A stretch of 64,000 nucleotides of DNA from Acanthosoma haemorrhoidale (GCA_930367205.1 OV884011.1:143527937-143591936); one strand, 5' to 3'. Numbered from the stretch's first letter, positions 24,451 through 36,410 are shown. The notes: generated by a model from the letters alone, not told the origin. A program made the numbers and translations.

Positions 24451-25040
24451 TTAAAACATTCAGTCAAACGTCAGTCAGTCAGTTAGTCAGTATTACACTG
24501 TTTTGAGGGTTTGTCATTCATGACTTATGATGTGAAATTTACAATGATTTATTAATAAATTAAACATATTTCATACATATCTGGTTATCACAATTTTATT
24601 TTAAGTGGTGAACACAGTATTATTTACTGTATATATCATCGACAGATCATGATCAGAAATTATAATACACTAAAATTACCCCCCTCCACAACGTCATATT
24701 AAATCCGCATCTTGTTCTCTAAGTAATACTCCAAGTTAAGATTTTAAAAATAGAACAAATTATTTTGCTAATGGCAAAGAGTAAAATTACATAAACAACA
24801 AATTATAAAAAAATGACATGAAATATATAACATATAAAGCACATTAAGAGAGGCATATTATTTTTATGGTGTAATTCTTGCTTTGGATTGTTGGATTTAA
24901 GTGGCTCTAGGTAGGATGGAGAGGTCCAACTGAACAATGGTTCCTATTTAATATATTCCTGCTTAATTAGGTAATTTTATTTTGTGTACGGCACGAGAAA
25001 AAATGATTATTATTTGACCTATATCAAGTTTTTACTTCTC

Positions 25041-25069
25041 TTATTATTATTATTATTATTATTATTATT
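25041..25069 (+). repeat. (TTA)n microsatellite
   Basis: An uninterrupted TTA trinucleotide tract of 29 bp. Confidence 0.95.
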
Positions 25070-25239
25070 GTCCGTTATATCATTATTTATAGCTTATTAT
25101 TATGTGTTGACCTCATATCCGCGCAAGGGAATCACTGTTTTTACCTATTTACGTTTTTTTTTGTTAAACGAAGCTATTTTTGAACGCAAAAATAAAAAAA
25201 AAATACATGGTAAATAATTAACAGATATTAGCATGGCTA

Positions 25240-25385
25240 AATAAACGGGGACACCCAGGGTCCGCTGAAGAGAGAGTTGGCTTTAGAAGTTAACCCACCA
25301 TACTTAGTGGTCATCCCTTAGGGCAGACCACTTTATCCATGGTCCCTCACCCTTCGGCTAATTTCACTCCAGGGATTTATTGTTA
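25240..25385. other. Short GC-richer block of unknown nature
   Basis: A sharply bounded block of about 145 bp with GTGGTC..GACCAC arms (near 25307 and 25326), so the transcript of either strand could fold. No RNA polymerase III A/B boxes were identified with confidence. It could be a short interspersed element or a conserved element. Confidence 0.2.
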
Positions 25386-26339
25386 AGTGAAATCTTCCGG
25401 AACTTTATAAGCTGTTTACCAGTTAGTTAATTTTGTGAAGTTTAATGGAACTTATAGGTTGAAGTATGTGAACGATCATAATCCTATTGGGTATTTCACT
25501 TTATTACGGACAATAATTAACAAAGGTCATCCCATTTATGCGGAACTCCTGATTAAATTTACTTAATTTTTTCGATAGTAAATAAAATTAAGTTTCGACT
25601 CACACAGAAAGGTACAAAGATTTGAATATTGCAAATCGCATATTTTTTTAAATTTTGTTAAAATGTTTTTTAGAAATTGATTTGACATTTCATAGCTATA
25701 ATATACTAATAAAAGTGTCATTACACGCTGTTGATACTCTACTTAAAAATTTAAATATGATCCACTCAAATGACTAAATTAAGTAAGGGCAGTCTATGTA
25801 TAAATAAAGAAAATAATTCCTACAGGGTCAATGTAGAATGAAAACAAGACAACAAATGATATATACATAATTATTACGTAACACCAGGAGGTTCCATTGT
25901 AGTGCTACAAGCTACAAAAATTGTAACAAAATCAATAAACTCTGACAAGAATAACCCTAAGTCAAATTTGAAATCAAATTCAATGCGTCCATGACCGGGC
26001 TATGTATACATATTGTGAGTGCATTGATCTACGATAAGTTTATAAACGAAGCGAAGTAGGAATAGGGGAAGAATGAATTACGTTGGCTATCAAGAGAAAT
26101 TTCTACTACTTGATGATTGACACTTAGCTCAAACCAGTCAGATCCATCGCCTTTAGGTCTAGCCAACACTTGAAAAAGCAATATAATTAAATGTTAAAAT
26201 ATGTCTGAAAGACGACTATCTCGAAATCTCTGTTCTATAAAAACTAGTATCAAATCAGTTATAGGAGAAAGGCAATACATTAAAGTATTTTCACTTCAAA
26301 CTAGTATTTGATCTGAGAGAAACCCGCATAGAATTCTCC

Positions 26340-26640
26340 GACAACAGGTGTTCACGCATGCATAAACCGGCGTATGAATGGGAAAGATACGCTGAATGGG
26401 ATAAAATGTAGGGGAAATGCTGGGAGGAGGGGGGGGGGTACAGTCATGGATTTTATTGAAACAGACGCTGGATACGCCTCAGCCCAGAGCCTGGGGAGAT
26501 AGAGCAACTAAACGGATCAGAGGTGTGCGGTAAGTCCCAGAACTTATCCCAGCTCCCGAGTAAATTCTTTAGATCCTTCGACAGGGGACTTGATCAATAC
26601 GCTTGAGCACTTGGTCACCCGTGCTCCGACCTGGCTTTTT
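26340..26640. promoter_or_regulatory. GC-rich block with a long G run
   Basis: It contains GGGAGGAGGGGGGGGGGT at about 26423-26440, a TTTATTG (Hox/Cdx-type core) and a GCTTGAGCACTTGG stretch. The downstream pyrimidine-rich frame 26590-26796 is low-complexity. It is a candidate regulatory element on composition only. Confidence 0.2.
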
Positions 26641-27208
26641 TCTCACTCTTTTCCTTCTTTTTTTTTTTTTTTATTTCTTTCGCTTGTGTGTCAATACACC
26701 TTTCTTCCCAGTTTTTTTTTGCCGGCTCGTTCATTCTTTACACGGTTATCTCTGCCGCTTTGTTTGTTTATCTGGCTGACCTTGTGTAAATATTAGAGAG
26801 AAAACATTGTTCTCAGCTGCGCCGTTTTGAGCCTATTACGTGGAGTAAAGAGTAAACAAAGAGACAACCAACCAGATCGTAAAAAAAAAAAATGCTCTGT
26901 TATTCAATTATTTATTTATTTTCGTAGCGTTCGTTATGTCTAACCAAATACAATCGGAAAATAATCATTGTATTCAAACGAAATCTCCTCGGTCCCAACA
27001 TAATGGAGTTTATTAAACAAAAACGTTTTCGACAGTTTTAATTTGTCATCATCAACAACTAAATAAAAATTAACACGATAAAAATAATGTTCACTCATAA
27101 GGAGAAAACAAATTTGTTTTGTTTATCTATCACATCGCACGTCTCCTTAGATATCACATGCCTATACATTCAAAGTCGGGCAGTAAATCGAAGTCGGCTT
27201 CCATACTA

Positions 27209-27908
27209 CAGTAGACTTTCTCATATCCAGACTAATTTTGCCAGGGGTCATCCGGATATGGAAGAGTGACTAGAATATATACCGAACAAAAAAAAATGTA
27301 GGTGAGCAATTTTTATTATTTTATCTATGTATTATACAATTTACAATTTTACACCAAAATAATTGTTTAAAGTTACTTGTTTTTTTTGTCACCCTTTTCC
27401 AAGCCATGATGTCTTGCCATTGCCTTATGAGCATGACGTCACAGGTCTGGAATGATCGTACTGCCCCACTTTTAATGCAACCTTAAAAATAATAATAAAT
27501 TATGGAACTAGACATATATATATATTCCTTATAATCAAAATAAATATTAAATGAACGGTTAAATAAACTTAAATAAATAAAGAAATGCGTCTATCGTAAA
27601 TGGTTTTTGAATCGTCATTGTCTGGCTCCTCTTCCTTTCTTTAAACAAGATCTATAATTTCGTCATCTGTTAACTCTTGTGCAACATCACGTGTCACCGA
27701 CTCTGCAACTTCGGAGTCAGTAATGTTTTCGAAGCCGTTTGTATCTTTGACAATAGCAGTTAGTTCGCTGGCAATGTTGTTATCTGTTGTTTCTGAGATG
27801 AACTGTTTGTTCCAACATGTTTGAAGCGTTTAAATTTAAATCAGTTTACACTTTTTCACTAACATATTCGGATGACCGGATATAGGAGAGGCGGTTATGA
27901 GTCTGCTG
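27209..27908 (-). mobile_element. pogo/Tigger-family DNA transposon, internally deleted
   Basis: A 700-bp element bounded by TA dinucleotides (27207-27208 and 27909-27910). Its ends read CAGTAGACT on the left and CAGCAGACT on the right, with a second conserved block further in (GTCATCCGGATATG against GTCATCCGAATATG). Inside, on the minus strand, lies the C-terminal tail of a pogo/Tigger (CENP-B-like) transposase (27641-27823). The DNA-binding and DDE catalytic regions are missing. It is therefore a non-autonomous derivative that kept only its ends and the transposase 3' tail. Family members insert at TA and are mobilised by a full-length relative. Confidence 0.85.
27641..27823 (-). pseudogene. 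C-terminal fragment of a pogo/Tigger transposase
   Basis: Sixty-one codons ending at a natural stop encode CWNKQFIS at the start, then NGFENITDSEVAES and an acidic close AQELTDDEIIDLV. The acidic 'ELTDDEIIDLV' tail after a 'tW.k.f' segment is characteristic of Tigger/Jerky-type proteins. There is an upstream in-frame stop, and no catalytic motif is left. Confidence 0.8.
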
Positions 27909-28157
27909 TATATGTTTGGTGGATGGACAACAGTCAGCAACCATACACCAATTTCATGCTGTTCATTATTACTTAATGAAAATCCCTTAATTTTTCAACT
28001 GAGGAATGGAGATTATTAGTAAAAATATGTTATTAATAACCATTCAAGATTATTTGTTCTTCATAGAACTGTTTAACGAGATTACCTAAGCCAAAAAGAC
28101 CTAAGCCTAATAGAAAAAATAAAATAAGAAAAACAAAAAAATATACCCATCCTTCTG

Positions 28158-28258
28158 GTAAAATAAAATTTTAAGGAAATTTGAGAAAGTTATAATGGCT
28201 TTATAGAAAGAGAATTGACTCATGTTATGATGTGGCTTGCTATATCAACAAAAACAAG
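28158..28258. repeat. 100-bp direct repeat, copy 1
   Basis: It is almost identical to 29062-29161, with a single A missing in the second copy (GGAAATTTG against GGAATTTG). The copies are in the same orientation, 904 bp apart. It begins GTAAAATAAAATTTTAAGG and ends ATATCAACAAAAACAAG. Confidence 0.95.
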
Positions 28259-29061
28259 AGATGGTGTTCATTCCTTAAAAAAATCCAAGCCCGGCATTGG
28301 TTTCATTATCACAGATTTTTAACCGTTAGTTTTCGATATAATGAAATACAAAAATATTTGAAGCATCGATCATTAAATCTATTTATCTATCATTAACTCC
28401 ATCATTGGGTCTACCCATACCGAACCAGGTCCTGCACTGGCACATATGCAATAAATCAATTTCAACGGATGGACGGTTTTTTTAGCCCCTGAATGTGGTG
28501 CAAGCTGAACTATGATGGAAGAGGACACCGTATAGAGGGGACCCACTTGTCAACCCGAGGCCAACAAATTAGTCTAATAAATCACTACTGGCCGACAAAT
28601 ATTACCCAGTCCACACCCCCACCACTCTATTTCCCCCACCTCGATGCTCCTGTCCACTCGCCCTCTCAATCTCAATAACTGATCTTCTTGAATCTATCTC
28701 GTCCTATTAATTTCTGGTCAATAGATCTATCACGTGGCAACATTGAAAGGGAGCTTTTCACAAGGCGCCGACCCCTTCGTGAGGTAGATGTATCGTTTGT
28801 AATAACCTTGATTCTATTAAATAGTGTTAGAACATTTATAAGAAAACTCAATTGATCGGTTTGTAACTAGCGTCAGAGGTGTAATTTAAACTATACAAAC
28901 ATTGTAGTGAATTCTCCCGGGATATCAAGACACCGTGTCATTTTGCCTGCTGGGCACATAATTCATTCTTTTGGTAAAACATAAGGCTTCCTTTGCTTAT
29001 TCGATTGAATTTAAAGAAAAAAGTTTATAACAATGGAGAGTTTTTTTCCTATTAGAATACA
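28259..29061. other. 803-bp segment enclosed by the direct repeats
   Basis: It contains no recognised gene. A primer-binding site or polypurine tract typical of LTR elements was not identified next to the repeats. A GC-richer patch lies at 28480-28680 (frame 28493-28678, no domain). Confidence 0.5.
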
Positions 29062-29161
29062 GTAAAATAAAATTTTAAGGAATTTGAGAAAGTTATAATG
29101 GCTTTATAGAAAGAGAATTGACTCATGTTATGATGTGGCTTGCTATATCAACAAAAACAAG
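29062..29161. repeat. 100-bp direct repeat, copy 2
   Basis: Partner of 28158-28258. Flanking sequences on either side differ between the copies, so the similarity is confined to this unit. Confidence 0.95.
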
Positions 29162-29455
29162 CAAGTTAAACCAAATGAAATGAAACTTGATATAAGAAAA
29201 TATTTCATAATAACTGAAACCTCCATAGTTTAACCAAAGCTGCTAAAAATGAATAATTATAATTTCATAAAAATATTCCCTTGAAGTTGCTGAAATATAT
29301 AAAACTTTATGGTTAATTAGTTCACAAATGGAAGTCTTACTTGGCTATGATATAATTTTGAATTTACTAGTAATTGAGCAGATGATCGGATAGTAAGGGT
29401 GGGAACGATAGATTTTCAACACAAACACAGACAGTACATGTATTATTTATGTACA

Positions 29456-29551
29456 GTTTTTTTTTTTTTTTTTTTCTTAGCTCTCTAATTATATGATTAA
29501 GGATGAGGGAAAAATAAAGGGATATATTATTTATCCTATAAATAATTATCC
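29456..29551 (-). mobile_element. Very short family 1 LINE insertion with target-site duplication
   Basis: A poly(T) run (29457-29475) leads into the reverse complement of the last roughly 50 nt of family 1 (CTTAGCTCTCTAATTATA and GATTAAGGATGAGGGAAAAA). The match stops after GGGATAT. TATTTATGTACA (29444-29455) is repeated exactly at 29552-29563, marking the target-site duplication. About 24 bp between the LINE match and the right duplication (29528-29551) are not LINE-derived and look like 5'-junction filler. Confidence 0.85.
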
Positions 29552-29599
29552 TATTTATGTACACAGCATGTTAACAGTACTTATAGTATATATGTGCAT

Positions 29600-31200
29600 A
29601 TTATGCAAACAGTTGTAAGTGGGTAGGAGACTAATGATTTCAATCATGTCCGAAAAATATAAATTCGCCGTTTATATCGATGAAATACTGTAAGTAACGT
29701 TGTGCGTTGACAACAGAAGCAGACAAAGCAAAGCAATCCAAAAGTGTAAAATGTGATAGAACACGATGACCAGCTTATCAACCCCTGCGTTCATTTCTGG
29801 GCAATAGACTGTATGAACATAACTCGACGCACACTCATTTAACAATATACTATACATAATATTCGTAAATTACGGAATATATAGATCTCTTATCATTTTA
29901 AGAACGAATGAAATCGTGGACTTTAAAAGGTTCGCCAAAGAAAAAAATTTACTAGATTTTTCTAAAATTTGTCATTGTTAAAATTGGATAAATACCAAGT
30001 GTTTCTATTGAGATCACAAATGAACACCTTCTGGATTTATGTTGTGAATAGTCAGGCAATAGTCACCTGTGCATTTTTTCGTTATTTTGCGTTATTTTTA
30101 TATGTGAGCGCGCTTATGGTTAATTTTTATATAAATAAATCCATCTTGCTAAAATTAAGATTTAGTGAATGATGAAAAAAAAAAAAAAATCAGCACTTTC
30201 TAATGGAGGCTACAACTGAATAAATGGCTGTGGCCAAGTGCGAATACATGTTAGGGGTATCGGAATTACTGGTCCTCCCGAATGAATTAATTGACCGAAA
30301 CTCCTGAATATTTATACTCACAGTATTTGATGAGAGGATATTGCAAAACATTTTGTGAAAGAACATCGATTATCAACTTAAATATTTCTAATTTTATGTT
30401 CAGTGGGAATTAGTTTAATGGAAAACATGTTAATTACTAACAGTAATAGCGAAAGAGGCAAAAGAAATACTATTTCTGTAATTCAATTTTTTTGTATCGT
30501 TTTATTCTATTCTGAACAACAGGAGGACAAGTAAATTATTAGATTTTAATTATGGTATGTGTTAACCAGTAGGATGGAGTGCCAATTAATAAATAAATAT
30601 TTATCTTAAAAGAAGCAAAAAGCGTAGACAATTTAGGAGTGATATTCAGAAATGGTCCGAAAGCTAGTTAGATTTCTTTTAATGATTATGGCCTAGTACA
30701 TAATTTTTACTAAAAATACCAAATATTAAAATAAATGGCTCTTCAAACTTTTTGTAAAAAGAAAATATCAGTATTATTTTTGATTTTACGTTTTATGGTT
30801 TCTTTAAGCATGAGGAAAATCAGACCCGACTTTTTTTATGTTGAATTTTTTGCAAACATTCTATTTTAAATAATGTATTCATAACAAGCACACAGAAACC
30901 TACTTTTTGTAGAATATACCTTTAAAACTTCACCATCGACTGTTATCATAGTACATACAGAACCACAAACCATCCTTTTTCTGTTTGAAAGTAAAGCCAC
31001 GGCAATAACTCGTTTATATTATTTAAGTATCTAGACCAGGTTAATAATTCGGTCCCTAGTTTGAGTGATTATATTGGAATTTATGAGGGTTTATAGTTTT
31101 TATAAGCCACATATTGCATCTAAACATAAAAACTTATATATCCTTTAGATCCATTAATGTTAAAATGTTGCCCATTTTAGTTACATCTAATCCACCTCAT
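29600..31200. other. AT-rich stretch, nothing recognised
   Basis: It includes a poly(A) run at 30175-30189 without a recognisable retroelement body before it. No coding signal. Confidence 0.45.
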
Positions 31201-31228
31201 ATGCTAATCTGGTGTAGACATATATGCT

Positions 31229-31760
31229 GTGCCGAAACTTCGCTCAATATTAAATTGGATGAAACCCTATCATTTCTTCCTTACACCTAAACCAAGTCCC
31301 GAAACAAAACATCCACGATATGTGGAAAGATGTTCCAGTAATATAGGTTTCGTAAATTACCCAACATTGTTGATTCTCGCTGGAAAGACCAGTTTCGGCC
31401 ATCCATTCCATATTTACCGTAGCGTTCTGTTCCTGGCCTGTGCCGACTATATTCAGGGTCGAGTGGGAAAACACTCCGCTAGCTGTTGTGTTATTTCGGA
31501 CCGCAGGTGGAACGAACAGTTTATAGAAAAAACATTCCCCGACTAGGCAATGATACGCCTCATCCTCAACAGCTCTTTCTTCTGTCGTTGGCCCGTTTTC
31601 CCAACTTCCAATATAAAGGATCTTTTCCACTCGGTGCAAAAAGGGTTTTCATGCAGCGTTGTTTTCCTTGTCCGGGACGATTGTCGCCTTGTAGTTGCTT
31701 TCATTATTATTGTCTCTTACGGATGACATTCCAATTTATCACTTAGCGATATGTTTGTTA
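31229..31760. other. GC-richer block with overlapping frames on both strands
   Basis: Several frames overlap here: minus 31250-31639 (129 codons), plus 31229-31546 (105 codons) and plus 31486-31746 (86 codons). Such both-strand openness usually reflects raised GC. The minus frame has a plausible start (MHRVEKILYIGSW) and several N-glycosylation sequons (NNT, NAT), but no domain is recognised. It may be an unrecognised exon or a conserved non-coding block. Confidence 0.2.
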
Positions 31761-32301
31761 TTGCATACGCTATACCCTGACCTAAAGCAGACGGTAAAGA
31801 TCGAATTGCTCATTGACACAGGTACCCAAATGTTTTATCGGCTTGACGGTTTTAATTTAATTCGAATACATGCGTTCGTAGCCATAGACCATCTGAATAG
31901 TTCCAGTATTCTACATTACTTAAAAAATTCTGTTTTTTCGAAAATATTTAAAACAAAAAAAAAGTGAGTTTTATGACAGATGCTTCAAATGAAAGATTTA
32001 GGTTGGTGAAAAAAATACCTATTTCTGACCAATTATGTGTTTTATTCATCTTGACATCGGGCTAGTGATTGAAAAGATTTTTTTCGCCAAACCGTCTGCC
32101 AAGACCTAGACTCCAACCAGACCCTGCTTAGAAGCTCCAGTGTGTGAATAATAGTGGAGTTGTGGTCAATGTGGTTGTTTATTTTTTATTATTTACTCCC
32201 TTATATAACGCGCTTCAACAATGGGAGGCGGCTGCCGTTGTTACACGTGTGTTAGGCTGTAAGGCGAAATAACATACATAGGTGAGTGTTCATGCTGAGA
32301 A

Positions 32302-32314
32302 AGACTGGTTTATT
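32302..32314 (+). repeat. Target-site duplication, left copy (AGACTGGTTTATT)
   Basis: An exact 13-bp match to 32749-32761. The pair encloses the family 3 LINE copy. Confidence 0.8.
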
Positions 32315-32748
32315 TATTTTTATTTAATGTTTTTTTCTTAATCCCTTAATTTTATTTTATTGTAGAAAATAAGTAATATATTCTGAGCTACAGATGGCTC
32401 CTGTTACTGGAATTCAATGCGTTTAAGCAGCTTTTGTAAAACTAAAATCTAAACGGATTAAGGTTAAAAATTCTACACAATGCAAAGGGACCAGGTGATG
32501 GGGCTCACCTTTGGATTACATAGAGTGGCCTAAAAATTTCTTATGACCAACTTACTACTTACAGACTGTGTAACTTGGCTGTGTCCCGTGGAACACAGGC
32601 TTTAAGGTCTGCTCGCCGTCTAGAGAAATCATGGCCGTGGCTATGTTTCTTTTCAGGTTTTGGCTAGCCTCTAACTTTAGCTTCACTTGGGGATGTTCTG
32701 TGCTAACACTGGATTTAAATCCAGTCTGTTCTGGTGGAATGATCACCT
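32315..32748 (-). mobile_element. Family 3 LINE copy, internally deleted
   Basis: On the minus strand, a reverse-transcriptase segment (IIPPEQTGFKSSVSTEH, then MISLDGEQT) corresponds to the jockey RT region 'i...QfGFR..hST.hq' and the start of the A motif around the first catalytic Asp. It runs for about 63 codons to a stop at 32555, and then directly into a 3' UTR with the family 3 marker GTGAGCCCCATCACC. Motifs C (YADD) to the thumb and C-terminus are missing. Exact 13-bp target-site duplications show that the deleted form was inserted as such, or shrank without losing its ends. It cannot encode an active enzyme. Confidence 0.8.
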
Positions 32749-32769
32749 AGACTGGTTTATTAAGGAAAT

Positions 32770-34050
32770 TTTTGTAGTTAGTTCATATATGTATGAACCA
32801 TGATTGTGGGAGATTGGCCAGTTTGGGCCATTGCTTGGGCAAATTGCAATTTGTAAATATTTTATAAATGCGATATTTTATCACAATTATCTATTCCCCT
32901 TCTATCGTAGATAGTAAATTTAATCAGATAAATACTCTTTCTCATTTCAATACAAAATTCATTTTGTATGTAGAATATACATTGTTATACAGTTTTTCTT
33001 TTGTTTTCAGGTAAGTGTACTGGATACAATCATTCATTGTTCTTCGTTATGCAGGATGTCACAATAGATGTGTTACGGTTAGTAATAGTTACTAAGGAGT
33101 TCGTTTTCAGACATGGTTCGGTCATTTATTTTTGTATTATTTTTACCTCTCTGAAATGAATGAACGTATGTTACTTTATGGTATAAAATCGATAAAATAA
33201 TCCTCGAAAGATCTTGAACTTATTGTTGCCAATCTATTTACATAGAAATGATAATTCTACCTTAACCTTGGTATATTGAACAAGGTGCGGTAGACACACC
33301 ATTTTCCTTCAGTTGAACTTGATGCTCAATTATCCAAAACGTAACCAAGCTTTGTAGTTTGCTAATAACTTGATTTTATCTATTTTTTTATTGCTTTATT
33401 TGATGTAAAAGGTATACGATACGAGACATAATAAGGGAGCAGTCTTTATGAGTCAAGCTCTTATTCAAACATAATTATCAATAAGGAAAATAGGAATAGA
33501 TTCATGACATTATAAGCAATAATATAAAAGGTATATTAACATAATATTATGCTCCGAATTTTATTGTTACTTCCATTCAGGACAAACATTTATTGAACAT
33601 AATGATGGCTCTTTGATCAATCCTCGGTAATATTTACAAGTGCAGAGAAATAAAATACAGAAAAAAAAAATAAAGTAAAATACAATAAAAAAATAAAATG
33701 AAAAATAAAAAAGTTATACGTACAAATACAAATAAAAAACACATATTATTCGAAAAGTATGAACTGAAATAAATTTACACAAAAAGAAGAACTTGCTAGG
33801 GAAAAAAACACAATTACACACACACTCTGATTCATAAATTGGTATTTCTTTAAATATGTAAATACATATACCTATACCTAGATTTACACATTAAAAAAAA
33901 AAAACGTGTCAAATGTGAAAAACATGCGTGAAAACATATTTGATTTCTCTATGCTTATTTTTACAATCATGTTTTATTAGACGTATATGTCTTAACCAGA
34001 TTCTGTGTTGACGTAGCAATTAATGTTGCCAAACATAAATAACTCCCTTA
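32770..34050. other. AT-rich stretch with an A-rich low-complexity patch
   Basis: An adenine-rich AAAATAAAATA-like patch at about 33645-33745 is simple sequence. Nothing else is recognised. Confidence 0.5.
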
Positions 34051-34060
34051 CAAACTGCAA

Positions 34061-34390
34061 GTGGTGTTTTTGCCCTCTCCCCATTGGGCGGCACTTGTTG
34101 ATACCGGACCCCCCACACTTTTCCCGTACTCTGGTGTATTAACTTCATATCTCTCCTCTGACAAGGGGCTTGGGACCTCTCTCGCTTACGCGCTGTATTC
34201 TTCTGTCTCCGTATCCTTAGTCAGCTTTATCTTCTCCAGTCTTATAATAGTTGGTTCACGGATCAGTTGCTCCCCATTTATTTTAAGGTATTGCCTGTTA
34301 AAAATTAAACCGTTTGTTAGTGATTTAATTATTTTGTATGAAAACAACATAAATTTTGTCTTCTCACAATTGTTTATTTTAATTCACTAG
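34061..34390 (+). other. Unrecognised 109-codon frame
   Basis: It starts at a non-ATG codon and has two hydrophobic stretches (SSVSVSLVSFIFSSLIIVG and SDLIILYENNINFVFSQLFI), so the product would look membrane-like. No domain or splice evidence. Hydrophobic frames of this sort arise easily in pyrimidine-rich DNA. Confidence 0.12.
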
Positions 34391-34853
34391 CGCTTTCCGT
34401 GTTGTTGCCGAAGAAATAAATTGCGTAGAAAGTGATGGAACGCTATCTTTTTTTTTTCTTTCTTTAATTAAGTTTCTTGAAAAACTAGTTTTGGGGGAAA
34501 AATTCTTTTATTTTTAATAACGTCTCGGTAACTGAAGAACGCTGTTTTTTGAAAATTAATTTTTGGGACTCATCTCAAATCACGCTAGTTACAACAGGTA
34601 ATAAAAAGGTTTTCGACTGAGGCTCTCGTGTCCTCTGAAGTCTGTTCTGGAATATGCATTTAATCTGTTACGGTGTGCTTGATCGCAGATTAAAACGCAT
34701 CTCTTTGAAATTAGAACATCTCCCTTCAAGCCGAATAACTAATAAGGTGATATTTGGAATCCTTTAAATCTAATTCCTATGAAATCGGTGCAATATTTAG
34801 TAGGAATGTTACTTTAATTTTAACTTTTTACAAAAAAAAAGTCATTTGTCTTC

Positions 34854-35266
34854 TTTTTTTTTTTTTTTTTCCATAGTTCTCAAGCTTATAAAAAATAGGA
34901 TGTGGGAAAAATAAAAGGAAAATTATTTTGGATTGATGGGGAGTCCTATTTGAAGGTTGTATGAGAAGGATATGGGGTGTGGGATGCCTAAAGGAGGCGG
35001 GTGGGTTCGGGAAGGTAGTGAGAGTCTACCTATGGTGGAGCCTAGTGGGTACTAGTAGGGGTACTAGGCATTGGTTTGTAGTCTGCCAGGTCATACCTGG
35101 CCCCGCCTCTGAAGGGGGCTGCATTGGCCTATCGGCCGGGAGATCGACCAACCGTGAGCAGGTAGAAGGGTCATTATGCTTCGCTGCTGACGTTGCTGAA
35201 GGGGTCATGGTGCTTCGGTTGAGTCGGCCGGGTACTGTTTTGTTTCAGAGTAACTGGGATTTTTAA
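34854..35266 (-). mobile_element. 5'-truncated LINE tail, family 2
   Basis: The T run 34854-34870 is the poly(A) tail of a minus-strand insertion. The body matches the 8368-8559 copy for about 180 bp and extends further 5' into a frame (35026-35208) that ends ..PLLVPTRLHHR, likely the C-terminal tail of the element's ORF2. Block order (ACTCTCACTA, TTCCC, CAACCTTCAA, TTTTTCCC.CATCCT) parallels family 1, so the two families are diverged relatives. I found no target-site duplication, and the 5' limit is approximate. Confidence 0.75.
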
Positions 35267-35891
35267 TTCGTTGAGATTGAAGTTTGTATAATAAAAACAA
35301 ATCGAAACATTCAAAAAGAAACAATTAACTAAATGTTGAGAATGCCTCATGAAACAGCTGATCGAGGGTGCACACTAGAACACTTGCGAGGTGTAGAGCT
35401 GGATTCCCTATTTCTTTCACCAAGTAGCTGATAATTTTCCCTCTTGGGGCTTGAACTAACTAATAATCATCAGGATAGACGACAATAAAATCCTGGTCTC
35501 CGTATTTTGCCGTCTAACACACAGATTATGGCGAGCCTACCATTTTGTCAATCCTAGTGTAAAATTCAGTGCCATAAAATTTGATTCTCTTAAGGTGTTT
35601 TAACAGTTTTTTTTGTGACATTTTTCATAGTCTTGAAGCACCTTCAATCAAGCATCTTTAAGTCACAACCCAACTTCTAGTCTCTTGGTGTGTTCAAATA
35701 TTTACTGGTGGAATCGTAAGCGGGGCATCATGACTACTCATGATTCACTCTGTTAAGATGATTACAGCTTTAAGAATTCTGTTTATCAAGCATGTAAGAA
35801 CTAGTATTTTACTCGTTCTTTGATGTTGTAAAACCGTTTTCCAAGTATGTGTACAGTGTTCCATTTCCGCCATCATATTTCCTGAAATGTG

Positions 35892-36410
35892 CTATTCCTC
35901 ATTCCACTTCCTTTTCGTTTCACGTGTGACAGCATTCCTTTCATTATTTTGGATCAAACAACTCTGATTTGCAATTGAGATCGTTCTCTTCATATCAGGA
36001 ACGGGAAATGAGATTTTATCATCACAACAGATTTCAATTGTATAACGCTGTAGAGAGCTTCTTGAAATCTGCAATTCTTGTCTACGACGCCGAATTGATG
36101 TTCCTGGATTTTCAACAACACTCTCACGCACTGCTTCGATATTGACATATGAATGGCTTGTTTTTGGACGACCAGTGCATTTTGTGTCTCCAACTGATCC
36201 ATTCTCCCTGAAATTTTCGCACTGCGGCCTCCAAACTTTCATTAATTTTGAGATAATGTTCAACAATAAATAAACGTTTTTTTATTGTGTAACGCTCTAT
36301 TTTAACTAACCCTAAACTGTTAGCTGTCAAATTGTTTTTTCTTAGGGTTGCCAGCACTTTACTGCAAAAATAGCGGCAAATTCAAATCTTGCGCTAATTC
36401 TGGGACACCC
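35892..36410 (-). pseudogene. Transposase N-terminus of the DUF4817 (helix-turn-helix) type, degenerate
   Basis: Reading the minus strand over one frame change gives IKKRLFIVEHYLKINESLEAAV, then ENGSVGDTKCTGRPKTSHSY and IEAVRESVVENPGTSIRRRR, then LQISRSSLQRY. This follows the DUF4817 plus HTH order seen in a large arthropod group of mariner-related transposons ('FiV..Y..t.S...v.rkFr', 'ETGSV....GRP', 'veavR.sve.sP..S.Rr...lgiSr.svqrIL'). About 20 residues between AAVRKF and ENGSVG are missing. The catalytic half is absent. Upstream on the same strand, GGGTGTCCCAGAATTAGCGC (36391-36410) has the form of this group's terminal sequence, so the element's 5' end is probably present and its 3' part lost. 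Confidence 0.7.

Noticed and set aside
24984..25217. Frame rich in leucine over the (TTA)n tract
   Set aside because: The poly-leucine is the translation of a microsatellite.
28158..29161. Direct repeats as LTRs of an ordinary LTR retrotransposon
   Set aside because: The repeats do not begin TG and end CA, and neither a primer-binding site nor a polypurine tract is seen next to them.
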